Shown here: positions 33,724 to 42,299 of the stretch, piece after piece
Layout of the letters: each line of letters starts with the position of its first letter
How positions within the stretch are numbered: position 1 is the first letter of the stretch
Assembly: GCA_963742865.1 (NCBI GenBank)
Contig: CAVUNW010000088.1
Coordinates: 1-64,000 of the forward strand
Source: Bog-532 sp963742865
Lineage (GTDB): Bacteria > Actinomycetota > Actinomycetes > Streptosporangiales > Streptosporangiaceae
Length of the DNA stretch: 64,000 nucleotides
Direction of reading: 5' to 3'
Position numbers and translations under genes: made by a program
The notes under the pieces: model-generated
The model's database searches: none
Told to the model about the DNA's origin: nothing
The model's input: only the letters and a program-made list of their open reading frames with translations

Positions 33724-35333
33724 ATCGCACCTCCTGATGCCGCACCCGTTGACCGGGCCGGCGGCCGGGCTTGCGCCGCCACCTGGGCGGTGCGTGACCC
33801 GCTGAGGACGGCGGCCGCTGCGGCGCACGAGCCGCGGCCGACTGGAAGCCACACCCAGGCCGGCCGCGCCATGGCGCCGGTGACCGGCCGGAACCAGCCG
33901 GCGGGCACAGCGGACAGCAGCATCTGCGGGCAGCGCCGGTAGTAGCGGTTCAGGTCGGGCGGGAAACCGGCCAGGTCGGTGTTCAGCTCGACGACGATCG
34001 CGCTGAACCGCCGGCTGGCCACCGCGCGGGCGGCGCTGCCGGTGAAGCTGGCGATCGCGGTCCGGTCCGTGGCGCGCAGCACATCGGCGACCGCCCCCTG
34101 ATGGGCGACCGCTGGCCGCCCGGCGATGAGGTCAAGGCCGGGATCGGCGGGGACCGCGACCGTGCCGCCGAGCGCCCGCAGACCGGCGGTCAGGCGTGCG
34201 CCGACGGCGCGGTCCGCCGTCACCGGGATGGCGTGGCCCGGCCGGAAGCCGCTCAGCAGGACGGCACACTGCGCGATGACCAGCCCGCTGGCGGTGGCGG
34301 CGACCCAGGCCCCAGCCCGCCCCGGGCGCCAGCCCGCGATCCGGGGCCGGGCCAGCCGGTCGGCGCCGCCGGCGACCAGGCCACCGGGCGCGCCGCCCAT
34401 CGCCAGCCCGGCGAGGACCGCCACCGCCAGACAGGCGGGCAGCAGGTCGTTGACGGTCCCGCCGCTGTGGACGAGTGCGGCGTACCCCTCCACGACCAGG
34501 GCAGCGCACCCGGCGAGCAGGACCAGCGGGGTCCGCCGCGCGCCCAGGAACGCGGCGCATACGGCGACACCAAGCACCGGCAGCAGCGAGACGGTCCAGA
34601 ACTGCGCGATGGCGGCGTCCTTGAGCGGCTGCTCCGCCATCTGCTGGAAGACGTAGTACAGGTACCAGCCGTGGCTGGTGACGCCGAGGACAAGCGTGCT
34701 GGCACCCAGGATCGTGCCGTAGGTCAGAGCGGCCGGCACGGCCAGCCTCCGGCGCGGGCCGGCCGCCAGCGCCGCCAGGACAGCGACACCTTCCGCCAGC
34801 CCGTTCTGCTTGGTGAGGAAGGCGGCGGCGAGCAGCACCCCGGCCGCGACGGCGCCGCGGGTGCGACGCATCCATCGCCCGGCGTAAAGCCCGGCCACGC
34901 TGAGCGCGAGGAACAGCGAGTCGACCCGTCCGACGTCGAACCAGGTACCGGTGGCGAAGTAGGTCGCCGCCAGTATGCCCGCCGCCGCGGTCCCCGCGCC
35001 GGCGCTGCCCGTTTCGCGCTGGACGAGGCGGCCCAGCAGCGCGAAGCAGGCCAGCGACGACACCAGTGACACCAGCCGCAGCGGCAGATAGGACGGGCCG
35101 AGCACGGCGGCGACCGCGGCCGAGAGCGCGAAATACAGCGGCGGGTACCCGTCGGGCACGTAGCCGACCCCGGGCGCAGGGTAGAGCTGCTGGCCGGAGA
35201 GGATCCGGTGGACCTCGACGAGCGAATTGCTCTCCAGCCACTCGATGGTGAAGGGGTAGGTCAGCCGGCTCAGGGCGATGGACAGATAGACAGCGATGAC
35301 CGCGAGCCCGAGCAGCGCGGCCGCCAGGCGCAT
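33720..35333 (-). CDS. GT-C-fold membrane glycosyltransferase (ArnT/PMT-like)
   Basis: About 537 residues with 10-12 membrane helices. The first periplasmic loop carries FTIEWLESNSLVEVHRILSG and GYPPLYFALSAAV; a later loop has the GWYLYYVFQQMAEQPL stretch. This is the layout of family 39/83-like polyprenyl-phosphate sugar transferases; the Glu in IEWLES is the candidate catalytic acid. The C-terminal soluble part (FSAIVVELNTDLAGF, NRYYRRCPQMLLSAVPAG) follows a common actinobacterial form. The start is uncertain: the ATG at 35333 is chosen because upstream codons look non-coding. Coupled by GTGA to the molybdoenzyme. Confidence 0.75.
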   Translation of the reverse strand: MRLAAALLGLAVIAVYLSIALSRLTYPFTIEWLESNSLVEVHRILSGQQLYPAPGVGYVPDGYPPLYFALSAAVAAVLGPSYLPLRLVSLVSSLACFALLGRLVQRETGSAGAGTAAAGILAATYFATGTWFDVGRVDSLFLALSVAGLYAGRWMRRTRGAVAAGVLLAAAFLTKQNGLAEGVAVLAALAAGPRRRLAVPAALTYGTILGASTLVLGVTSHGWYLYYVFQQMAEQPLKDAAIAQFWTVSLLPVLGVAVCAAFLGARRTPLVLLAGCAALVVEGYAALVHSGGTVNDLLPACLAVAVLAGLAMGGAPGGLVAGGADRLARPRIAGWRPGRAGAWVAATASGLVIAQCAVLLSGFRPGHAIPVTADRAVGARLTAGLRALGGTVAVPADPGLDLIAGRPAVAHQGAVADVLRATDRTAIASFTGSAARAVASRRFSAIVVELNTDLAGFPPDLNRYYRRCPQMLLSAVPAGWFRPVTGAMARPAWVWLPVGRGSCAAAAAVLSGSRTAQVAAQARPPARSTGAASGGAM

Positions 35334-35635
35334 GGCTGTGGCCAGCCCGTCGCCAGGGGGGACGGCGCCGGTTCCGCGATAGCTGCGCACGCGCGTATTA
35401 CACGCACCGGCGCCCGTGCCGGGCAAACGGCCAGACTAAGGCGTTTTGTCCGCTTAAGTCCCATTTTTCCGGCGTCTCAGCACGGCCAGCCAGCGGTTCG
35501 ACGGACCGCGGCACCGGGCCTCGCTCTCCCGCCTGCACCCACTCTGAGCAGGGAAATCACTATCAGGACGAGGAGCTGCCAGGATGCGCGGCGGCGCCGA
35601 CCCGGAGGCGGCCAGTGCTCGGTGGCCGCGGGATC

Positions 35636-36844
35636 TTACAAACCGGGGATAAGCACGCCCGCCGGCCGGGAGCCGGGCTCGCCATTCACGTCCGTATCCC
35701 GAACGGGAGCCGCCCCCCGTGTTCCGGCGGGCAACGGCAGGCGGACCTCAAAGCGGCAGCCCGGCCCGGTGTTGACGACCCGCACCTCGCCGTGATGCGC
35801 GTCGACGATGCCGCGCACGATCGCGAGCCCGAGGCCGGCACCGCCATCGGCGCCGGGAGTGCGGGCCTGGCTGCCGCGCCAGCCCGTATCGAAGATGCGG
35901 GTGATCTCCGCTTCCGGGATGCCGCCACAGCCGTCGGTAACCGCCAGCAGCGCCCGGTCAGCCTCCTGCCTGGCCTCGACGTCCACACGGCCGCCGGGGG
36001 GCGTGTGCTGGACGGCGTTGATGAGCAGGTTGGCCAGCACGCGGGACAGCTCACGCGGATCAGCGTGGACGACCAGCGGGCTGCCGCTGGCCGCACCGGT
36101 CAGCTGCACGCCCCTGGCCCGCGCCAGCGCCTCGGTCGTGGCGACGGTGTCGCTCACCAGGTCACTGAGCACGATCCGGTCCGGTGACAGCTGCAGCGTA
36201 CCCGCCTGGATACGGGACAGCTCGAACAGATCGTCCACCATCACGGTGAGCCGGGCGACCTCCGCGCGGATCTGCCCGTGGTACCGGCCGGGGTCGGTGG
36301 TGATGCCGTCCTGGAGTGCCTCGGCCATCGCGCTCAGCCGTGCGAGCGGCGTGCGCAGGTCATGCGAGACCCAGGCCACCAGCTGGCGGCGCGACTGCTC
36401 CAGCCTGCGCTCACGCTGACGTGACTCCTCCAGCTTCCGGGCGGTGGCGGCGAGTTCACGCGACAGGGCCGTGAGCTCCGCGGCCATGGGGCCCGCCGGC
36501 GAGCGGAACTCGCCGGCCTCGTGGCCGAGCGAGCGGGCGGCGTGCCGCAGGGCCGTGCTGCTGGTTTCCACCTGCCGGCCGAGCAGCCAGCAGAACCCGA
36601 ACGCCGCGAGGCCGGCGACCACGCAGACCATCACCACGACCCCCAGGTCGTGCGGCGAGATGAACATCGTCTCGGCGGTACCGAGTGTGCCCGTCACGAT
36701 CGCCAGGACCGCCACGGCGCTCCCGGCCTGGAGCGACAGCCGCAGCGAAGCCCGGCGCAGCAGCCGCATGACGCCCATGCCCAGCAGCCCGACGGCGCTC
36801 GTGCAGCCCGCCGCGATGAGCACGACCTGGATCTGCGGGCTCAC
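35636..36844 (-). CDS. OmpR-pair sensor histidine kinase
   Basis: 402 residues. Two N-terminal membrane segments plus more (VVLIAAGCTSAVGLLGMGVM, LGVVVMVCVVAGLAAFGFCW), a HAMP-like linker, H box WVSHDLRTPLARLSAMAEAL, N box VLANLLINAVQHTPPGG, D/F box DGCGGIPEAEITRIFDTGWR and G box GAGLGLAIVRGIVDAHHGEV. A complete HisKA/HATPase kinase. GTG 36844 overlaps the response-regulator stop (GTGA), so the pair is co-translated. The stimulus is unknown; the short extracytoplasmic loops suggest membrane sensing. Confidence 0.9.
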   Translation of the reverse strand: MSPQIQVVLIAAGCTSAVGLLGMGVMRLLRRASLRLSLQAGSAVAVLAIVTGTLGTAETMFISPHDLGVVVMVCVVAGLAAFGFCWLLGRQVETSSTALRHAARSLGHEAGEFRSPAGPMAAELTALSRELAATARKLEESRQRERRLEQSRRQLVAWVSHDLRTPLARLSAMAEALQDGITTDPGRYHGQIRAEVARLTVMVDDLFELSRIQAGTLQLSPDRIVLSDLVSDTVATTEALARARGVQLTGAASGSPLVVHADPRELSRVLANLLINAVQHTPPGGRVDVEARQEADRALLAVTDGCGGIPEAEITRIFDTGWRGSQARTPGADGGAGLGLAIVRGIVDAHHGEVRVVNTGPGCRFEVRLPLPAGTRGAAPVRDTDVNGEPGSRPAGVLIPGL

Positions 36845-37551
36845 GATGGGCTCACCTCCCAGCGGTAGCCGACGCCCCAGACTGTCTGCAGCTGCGACGG
36901 TGCCGCCGGGTCGTCCTCGACCTTCTCGCGGATTCTGCGGACACACACGGTGATGGTCGACAGGTCGCCGAACGACCAGCCCCACACCTGTTCCAGCAGC
37001 TCAGTGCGGGTGAACGCGCGGCCCGGATGCGCGATGAAGAAGGCGAGCAGGTCGAACTCGCGCACGGTCAGGGTCAGCTCGTGCTCATCCCGCCGGATCC
37101 GCCGGGCCGCCACATCGACCTCGTAACGTCCCGCGCGAAACGGCACCGGCGGCGCCGCGACCGCCGACCCGGCCGCGCCCGCGCGCCGCAGGACGGCCTG
37201 CACGCGCAGGGCGAGTTCCCGTGGGCTGAACGGCTTGGTCACGTAGTCGTCAGCGCCGGTCTCCAGTCCCCGGACGCGCGCACTCTCCTCGCCGAGCGCG
37301 GTCAGCATAATCACCGGCAGCGGGTGCTGTCCGTCCCGTGCCCGGCGCAGCCGGCGGCACACCTCCAGGCCGTCGAGGCCCGGGAGCATCAAATCCAGGA
37401 CGACGATGTCCGGCTGCCACGCCTCGGCCAGCGACAGCGCCGACGGCCCATCGGCCGCGTGCCGCGGTTCCAGCCCAGCGTCCCGCAGATAGTCGCCGAC
37501 CACCTCGGCGATGGTGGGATCGTCATCGACGACCAGAACACGCGCACTCAT
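36841..37551 (-). CDS. OmpR-family response regulator
   Basis: 236 residues. Receiver with VVDDDPTIAEVVGDYL and phospho-Asp in DIVVLDLMLPGLDG, Lys in DDYVTKPFSPRELA; C-terminal winged helix RRIRRDEHELTLTVREFDLL, then TRTELLEQVWGWSFGDLSTI and a final VWGVGYRWEVSPS. Upstream partner of the histidine kinase; target genes unknown, possibly the adjacent envelope genes. Confidence 0.93.
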   Translation of the reverse strand: MSARVLVVDDDPTIAEVVGDYLRDAGLEPRHAADGPSALSLAEAWQPDIVVLDLMLPGLDGLEVCRRLRRARDGQHPLPVIMLTALGEESARVRGLETGADDYVTKPFSPRELALRVQAVLRRAGAAGSAVAAPPVPFRAGRYEVDVAARRIRRDEHELTLTVREFDLLAFFIAHPGRAFTRTELLEQVWGWSFGDLSTITVCVRRIREKVEDDPAAPSQLQTVWGVGYRWEVSPS

Positions 37552-37631
37552 GGGCCTACTGTACGAGCGGCACACCGATCGGTCAGGAACGGAGAAGCGT
37601 ATCCCGGGCACTGGCCCATAGCCTCACCCGC

Positions 37632-37958
37632 ATGGACATCAAGCAGCCGGACCATAGCCCCGACGCCGGGATGGGCGGGACCGTCCGGCCGTACGAGGTC
37701 GCACCCATCGGCTGGGTCGAATCGCCGCTGACCGAACCGGCACACGCACCCCGGCAGGGCTACCTGGGCGCCCCGCAGGCGTGGTGTTCAGCCCGCAGGT
37801 GGCCGAGGGCATCCGGGATCTGCGAGGTCATGTGCCATGCGGTAGCGGCGGGCGACAGCGTTGTGAGGGACGCGGCGGCTGCGCAGTGGGGCGGCTACTT
37901 CGGGTACTTCAGCGACCCGGACGGCCACCTCTGGAAGGTCGCGTCCTCTTCTCAGTAA
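37632..37958 (+). pseudogene. Chimera of TrmO N-terminus and VOC C-terminus
   Basis: The first 50 codons (YEVAPIGWVESPLTEPAHAP, RQGYLGAPQA) match the start of TrmO/TsaA, the tRNA N6-t6A methyltransferase. The match continues one frame over (VVFSPQVAEGIRDL), then stops abruptly near 37830. The remaining codons (AVAAGDSVVRDAAAAQWGGY, FGYFSDPDGHLWKVAS) are the end of a glyoxalase/VOC domain. Two unrelated gene ends thus abut, which fits a deletion joining two genes. Neither part would be functional. Confidence 0.65.
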
Positions 37959-37963
37959 CGGCG

Positions 37964-38194
37964 TCAGAGCTTGGTCAGCTTGGCGCACGGAGTCAGGATC
38001 CGGATCTGGCGCGAACCGAAGTCGACGACCAGGGCGGTTTCGTCTTCGACGAGGACGACCCGGCCAAGGCCGTACTTGTCGTGAGTCACCTGGTCCTGGG
38101 CAGCGAACTGCTCGGCAGGCGGATCGGCCGGTCTAGGCGCGAAGGGACTGGTGGACAGGTAGCGCCGGGAGGTGGCGCGGGCATTCTTCATCAT
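37964..38194 (-). CDS. Stand-alone UvrD/PcrA C-terminal-like domain protein
   Basis: 76 residues. After a basic N-terminus (MMKNARATSRRYLSTSPF) comes QVTHDKYGLGRVVLVEDETA, LVVDFGSRQIRILTPCAKL, which resembles the small Tudor-like fold at the C-terminus of UvrD/PcrA helicases (a part that binds RNA polymerase in PcrA). As a free-standing protein it might bind RNA polymerase or nucleic acid. Two adjacent ATGs; the first is used. Located just downstream of the DEAD-box helicase on the same strand. Confidence 0.65.
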   Translation of the reverse strand: MMKNARATSRRYLSTSPFAPRPADPPAEQFAAQDQVTHDKYGLGRVVLVEDETALVVDFGSRQIRILTPCAKLTKL

Positions 38195-38248
38195 TACCAG
38201 TATGCGCCCACGGACGCTTCCGGTCCTCATTTCCTCGCTGGATGTCGG

Positions 38249-39562
38249 TCAGCGGCGCCGGCCGCGGAACCCCGCGGAGAGCGCCACGGCGCCGCGGCCG
38301 GTGCCCTGGACGGTCGGGACGGCCGCCGCGGGGACGGCAGGCGGCGCGGCCGGCGCGATCGGCTTCGCCGGGGCACCGGCGATCGAGCGCAGGAACGCGG
38401 AGCCAGGGGTGACCGTGGCGGCCAGCGGGACGACCCGCGCCTTCCGCATCAGGGCGCGAACTTCACCAGCCTGAGCCGGGGTCTGCAGGGTGATCACCAT
38501 GCCGCCCGCACCCGCCCGGGCGGTCCGGCCGGACCGGTGCAGGTAGGCCTTGTGCTCGGCCGGTGAGTCGGCGTGGATAACGAGGTCGATGCTGTCCACG
38601 TGAATGCCGCGCGCGGCGATGTCGGTGGCGACCATGACGCGCACCGCGCCGGCCGCGAACGAGGCCAGATTGCGGTCACGGGCGTGCTGCCCGAGATCTC
38701 CGTGCAGCTCGGCGGCCGGTATCCCGGCGGCGGTGAGCTGGCGGGCGAGCTGATGGGCCCGGGTCTTCGTGCGGGTGAACACCAGCGACCGGTTACTGCC
38801 GCTGGTGAGCGCGGTCACGACGCCGGCCCGGTCGGCCGGTGCGACGGTGAGCAGATGATGGATCATCGCGGCGGGCGCTTCGGCGGGGTCGACGGCGTGC
38901 TCGGCCGGGTGCTTCATGAACCGCCGGACGAGGACGTCGACGGCGTGGTCGAGCGTGGCGGAGAACAGCATCCGCTGGCCCTCTGGAGGGGTCATGTCGA
39001 GCAACCGCCGCACCACGGGCAGGAACCCGAGGTCGGCCATGTGATCGGCTTCGTCGACCACGCTGATGTCGACGTCGCCGAGGTGGCAGTGGCCCTGCTC
39101 GATCAGGTCGGCCAGGCGGCCCGGGCACGCGACGATGATGTCAGCGCGGTTACGCAGCGCGGCCACCTGCGGGTTCTGCGGCACGCCGCCGAAGATCGTG
39201 GCGACGCTGAGGCCGACCGCCCGGGCCAGCGGGGACAGCACGGCGTGCACCTGGCTGGCGAGCTCACGGGTGGGCACGAGCACGAGGCCGCGCGGGCGGC
39301 ACGCACTGGTGTAGCCGTCGGCGAGCCGGGCCGCGAGGGGGATGGAAAAGCCGAGCGTCTTGCCGGATCCGGTCTGCCCGCGCCCGAGAATATCGAGTCC
39401 GGCGAGAGCGTCCGGCAGGGTGGCGGCCTGAATGGGGAAGGGCGTGGTGATACCGGCCTCGGCCAGGGCGGCCACGAGCGGCGCGGGCACACCCGCGGAG
39501 GCGAAGGTGGCGGGCCGTGCGGTATCAGCGAGCAAAGCGGTTTCGGTGGGCAGAGCAGTCAT
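38249..39562 (-). CDS. DEAD-box RNA helicase
   Basis: 437 residues. Q motif ITTPFPIQAATLPDALAG, Walker A GRGQTGSGKTLGF, PTRELASQVHAVL, DEAD box VVDEADHMADLGF, SAT motif, and C-terminal helicase HGDLGQHARDRNLASFAAG, ATDIAARGIHVDSI, HRSGRTARAGAGG. The tail is Pro/Ala-rich and ends FRGRRR, likely RNA-binding. Unwinds structured RNA. A long leader and a cold-shock gene immediately upstream on the same strand suggest cold induction. The start MTALPTETAL has AGAGGAAA upstream. Confidence 0.92.
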   Translation of the reverse strand: MTALPTETALLADTARPATFASAGVPAPLVAALAEAGITTPFPIQAATLPDALAGLDILGRGQTGSGKTLGFSIPLAARLADGYTSACRPRGLVLVPTRELASQVHAVLSPLARAVGLSVATIFGGVPQNPQVAALRNRADIIVACPGRLADLIEQGHCHLGDVDISVVDEADHMADLGFLPVVRRLLDMTPPEGQRMLFSATLDHAVDVLVRRFMKHPAEHAVDPAEAPAAMIHHLLTVAPADRAGVVTALTSGSNRSLVFTRTKTRAHQLARQLTAAGIPAAELHGDLGQHARDRNLASFAAGAVRVMVATDIAARGIHVDSIDLVIHADSPAEHKAYLHRSGRTARAGAGGMVITLQTPAQAGEVRALMRKARVVPLAATVTPGSAFLRSIAGAPAKPIAPAAPPAVPAAAVPTVQGTGRGAVALSAGFRGRRR

Positions 39563-39707
39563 ATAGGGGTTTCCTCTGGGATCTGGTGGCCGTATTGAGG
39601 CCGCCACATCCGTGGAAACCAGCTCGCTCACGAGCAGCGTACGACCGGCGCGCTCTGATAGCTGCGCCACACTGCGATGCAGTACATGCCTACGTTAAAC
39701 CCGCAGT

Positions 39708-39736
39708 GTCCCCGGCCAGGCTAGCCGACCGGGGAC
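39708..39736 (-). terminator. Hairpin between cold-shock gene and helicase
   Basis: GTCCCCGG (39708-39715) and CCGGGGAC (39729-39736) form an 8-bp GC stem with a 13-base loop just after the cold-shock stop. No clear U-tract follows, so it may act as a terminator, an attenuator or an RNA processing site that lets part of the transcript reach the helicase gene. Confidence 0.5.
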
Positions 39737-39787
39737 TCCACGGTGCCACCGGTGCTCAGACCAGGTGGCGGCGATCAGTGATCAAGC

Positions 39788-39991
39788 TCAGATCAGGCGA
39801 ACCCGCTCGGCCTGCGGGCCCTTGGGGCCCTGGGTGACGTCGAACTCGACCCGCTGGTTCTCGTCCAGGCTCCGGAAGCCGCTGGCCTCGATCGCGGAAA
39901 AGTGGACGAACACGTCCTTGCTGCCGTCGTCGACGGTGATGAACCCGAACCCTTTGTCCGAGTTAAACCACTTCACAGTTCCCTGTGCCAT
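39788..39991 (-). CDS. cspA: CspA-type cold-shock protein
   Basis: 67 residues: MAQGTVKWFNSDKGFGFIT with RNP1 (KGFGFI) and RNP2 (DVFVHFSAIE), ending GPKGPQAERVRLI. RNA chaperone that melts structured mRNA. The ATG is followed by normal family spacing, and GAAGGAG sits before it. The 5' leader up to about 40270 is shared with a divergent regulator. Confidence 0.96.
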   Translation of the reverse strand: MAQGTVKWFNSDKGFGFITVDDGSKDVFVHFSAIEASGFRSLDENQRVEFDVTQGPKGPQAERVRLI

Positions 39992-40270
39992 GGTGTGACT
40001 CCTTCAGAAATGAGCGAATGTCCCCGCAGAATAACGGGAACCGGCCCTCGGGCACCGGTTGCGCACCATCTCCGGTACTCACCATCTCGCGCGCCCGCCA
40101 GTAAATCCGCGAGCGCGGCAGAGACCACGTACACAGAAAACTACAACCGTGTCTATCTAACCATGCGCCGGCCATGCTCGGGCCGGAAGCGGGAGGGACT
40201 GGCGGGATACGACCATACCTGCAGGAAAAGACCAGCAATGTTTTTCCTGAATTGGTGGTACATTTTGAAC

Positions 40271-40570
40271 GTGGGCAAGTGGACGTTCCTGACCAATCAC
40301 GCCCGGGTCCTGGTGTGCATCGCCCGTGACCCCGGGGCCCGCCTGCGCGACATATCCGCAGGCCTGGGCATTACCGAGCGGAGCGCCTACGCCATCGTGA
40401 CCGACCTGATCCAGGACGGCTACGTGATCAAGACCAAGGATGGCCGCCGCAACCGCTACCAGATCCAGGCCGAGCTTCCCCTGCTCGAACCCGCCAGTCG
40501 GCAGCCCACCGTGGGCGAGCTGCTCGGCCTCCTCACAGGTACCTACGCCACAGAGCAGGTGCCCGAGTAG
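40271..40570 (+). CDS. Winged-helix regulator (MarR/ArsR-like)
   Basis: 99 residues from GTG 40271: WTFLTNHARVLVCIARDPGA, LRDISAGLGITERSAYAIVT, DLIQDGYVIKTKDGRRNRYQ. A compact winged helix with the wing KTKDGRRNRYQI and a short C-terminal helix. Known actinobacterial homologues are uncharacterised DNA-binding proteins. It lies between the divergent csp gene and the desaturase, 41 bp before the latter, so it may regulate either. Earlier in-frame codons look non-coding. Confidence 0.8.
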   Translation: MGKWTFLTNHARVLVCIARDPGARLRDISAGLGITERSAYAIVTDLIQDGYVIKTKDGRRNRYQIQAELPLLEPASRQPTVGELLGLLTGTYATEQVPE

Positions 40571-40611
40571 GGATCCAACTGACCGGCGACGACACCAAGG
40601 AGTGCCCGACG

Positions 40612-41886
40612 GTGCCAACCCCTTCCGCATCCGGAGCTGAGCCCCGCCCGAAAACCATGCCCGGCCCCCGCGATCCCGGCCCGGCCGGCCCGCGCGGCAG
40701 TGAGTACGCTGAGTTGTCCCGGCTGGTCAAGCAGGCGGGCCTGCTGGACCGGCGGCTGGGTTACTACACCTGGAAGATCACCCTGACGGCGCTGGCGCTG
40801 GCGGCCGGGTGGGCGGTGTTCGTGCTGGCCGGGGACACGTGGTGGCAGCTGGCCACCGCGGTGTTCCTGGCCGTGGTGTTCGCCCAGCTGGGTTTCCTCG
40901 GCCACGACGCCGGGCACCGGCAGGTGTTTCGTTCCGCACGATCGAACTATTTGCTGGGGATCGCGTGCGGCAATGCCGGGGTCGGGCTCAGCTACGGCTG
41001 GTGGGTGGCCAAGCACAACCGGCACCACGCCCACCCCAACACCGAGGGCGAAGATCCCGACCTGGCCATCAGTGTCGTCGCCTTTTCCGGTGGCCGCGCC
41101 CGCGCCAGCCGCGGCCTGCGGCGGCTGATCTTCCGCTACCAGGCCTGGCTGCTGGTCCCGATGCTGTTCCTGGAGGCGGTCGGCCTGCACACCTCCAGCA
41201 TCCGCGCGCTGATCAGCAAGCCGACCGAACCCGGGGCGCGGCGCAACCGGGCCAGCCGGCACCGGGTCGCCGAAGCGGTGCTGCTGGCGGCTCATTTCGC
41301 CGGCTACCTCACCGTGGTGTTCGTGGTGCTGTCCCCGGTCCGGGCCATCGTGTTTATCGCCGTTCAGCAGGGCCTGTTCGGCTTCTACCTCGGCGCCTCC
41401 TTCGCCCCCAACCACAAGGGCATGCCCGTCCTGGACGCTGACGACCAGCCCAGCTTCCTGCAGCGGCAGGTCCTGACCTCCCGCAACGTCCGCGGCGGCG
41501 CGCTGACCCACTACGCCCTGGGCGGCCTGAACTACCAGATCGAGCACCACCTGTTCCCCTCCATGCCCAGCCCGAGCCTGCCCCGCTCCCAGCCCCTCAT
41601 CGCTGCCTACTGCACCAGTCACGGCCTGCCCTACACCGAATCCACCCTGCTCGGCTCCTACACCCAGGCCCTCCGCCACCTCAACGCCATCGGCAGGCTG
41701 CACCCGGCCGGTGCCGCCGTCATCCCCGGCCCCCATCCAGCCGTAACCGCCGTGACCGGTTCGGGGCAGGAGACGGGAGTCTCGCTACCGAGGGGTACGG
41801 CGCATCATCTTGCGCAGCGGCATCGTGGCCCGGTGCCACATGCTGCCAGCCGCGAGGCGGCCGGCGCGCACGCTGGTGACCTCTGA
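40612..41886 (+). CDS. Membrane fatty acid desaturase
   Basis: About 424 residues with the three His boxes: LGHDAGHRQVF, HNRHHAHPNTEGEDPDL and YQIEHHLFPSMP. Several membrane helices (LTALALAAGWAVFVLAGDTW, AIVFIAVQQGLFGFYLGASF). It resembles the acyl-lipid/acyl-CoA delta-5/6/9 desaturases of actinobacteria, which use a di-iron centre, O2 and reduced ferredoxin. The last about 40 residues (GTAHHLAQRHRGPVPHAASR) read antisense to a small gene, so the natural end may be earlier. GTG start, AAGGAG 10 bases before. Desaturation keeps membranes fluid in the cold, fitting the neighbours. Confidence 0.9.
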   Translation: MPTPSASGAEPRPKTMPGPRDPGPAGPRGSEYAELSRLVKQAGLLDRRLGYYTWKITLTALALAAGWAVFVLAGDTWWQLATAVFLAVVFAQLGFLGHDAGHRQVFRSARSNYLLGIACGNAGVGLSYGWWVAKHNRHHAHPNTEGEDPDLAISVVAFSGGRARASRGLRRLIFRYQAWLLVPMLFLEAVGLHTSSIRALISKPTEPGARRNRASRHRVAEAVLLAAHFAGYLTVVFVVLSPVRAIVFIAVQQGLFGFYLGASFAPNHKGMPVLDADDQPSFLQRQVLTSRNVRGGALTHYALGGLNYQIEHHLFPSMPSPSLPRSQPLIAAYCTSHGLPYTESTLLGSYTQALRHLNAIGRLHPAGAAVIPGPHPAVTAVTGSGQETGVSLPRGTAHHLAQRHRGPVPHAASREAAGAHAGDL

Positions 41887-41988
41887 CGGCATGGGCGGGA
41901 CAGCACGGTCGGAGGAAGTGGCAGCCCGGGTGCTATCGGGGCGCGGCTCCGCATGTGGTGCGGCTGATTCCGGCATGGTGTCTTCCAT
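41785..41988 (-). CDS. Small basic protein (67 aa), low confidence
   Basis: MEDTMPESAAPHAEPRPDST at the start, then SVRAGRLAAGSMWHRATMPL and the basic tail RKMMRRTPR. AGAGG lies 8 bases before the ATG. It overlaps the end of the desaturase by 102 bp on the opposite strand. No family recognised; could be spurious. Confidence 0.35.
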   Translation of the reverse strand: MEDTMPESAAPHAEPRPDSTRAATSSDRAVPPMPSEVTSVRAGRLAAGSMWHRATMPLRKMMRRTPR

Positions 41989-42137
41989 GATCTTGCCTCT
42001 TCTCAGGGACCGGGCGGTGTGACGTGCCATCGCGCCTGCGGTTCCCGTCGGTGGCACCGGAGCCCAATGGCCATGTCGGCGGATGCTTCCCAGTGCCTGC
42101 TGTCAGGTTATACCTTGGCCTTCAAAACTAGTAATTT

Positions 42138-42149
42138 ATTTCCGGAAAT
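42138..42149. promoter_or_regulatory. ATTTCCGGAAAT palindrome in AT-rich promoter
   Basis: A perfect 12-bp palindrome inside an AT-rich block (42110-42155), upstream of the small minus-strand gene and downstream of the GAF kinase stop. Possible operator for an unknown regulator. Nothing else supports a gene between 41989 and 42299 except a 26-codon frame. Confidence 0.3.
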
Positions 42150-42299
42150 TCCTGCCCAACTTTGGAAGCGGGAGCGCTCTCGTGTCATGCGTGCCTGGCC
42201 CGCGCGTCACCCGGCCATTTTCGCGGCCGGCGCGAGCCGGGCGGCATCGGCGGATGTGATGCCGGCGGCGGCCAGGATTTCCCGCATGGCAGAAGCTGG

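Noticed and set aside
42216..42283. 26-codon minus-strand frame (MREILAAAGITSADAARLAP) after the GAF kinase
   Set aside because: Too short, no ribosome binding site or homologue recognised.
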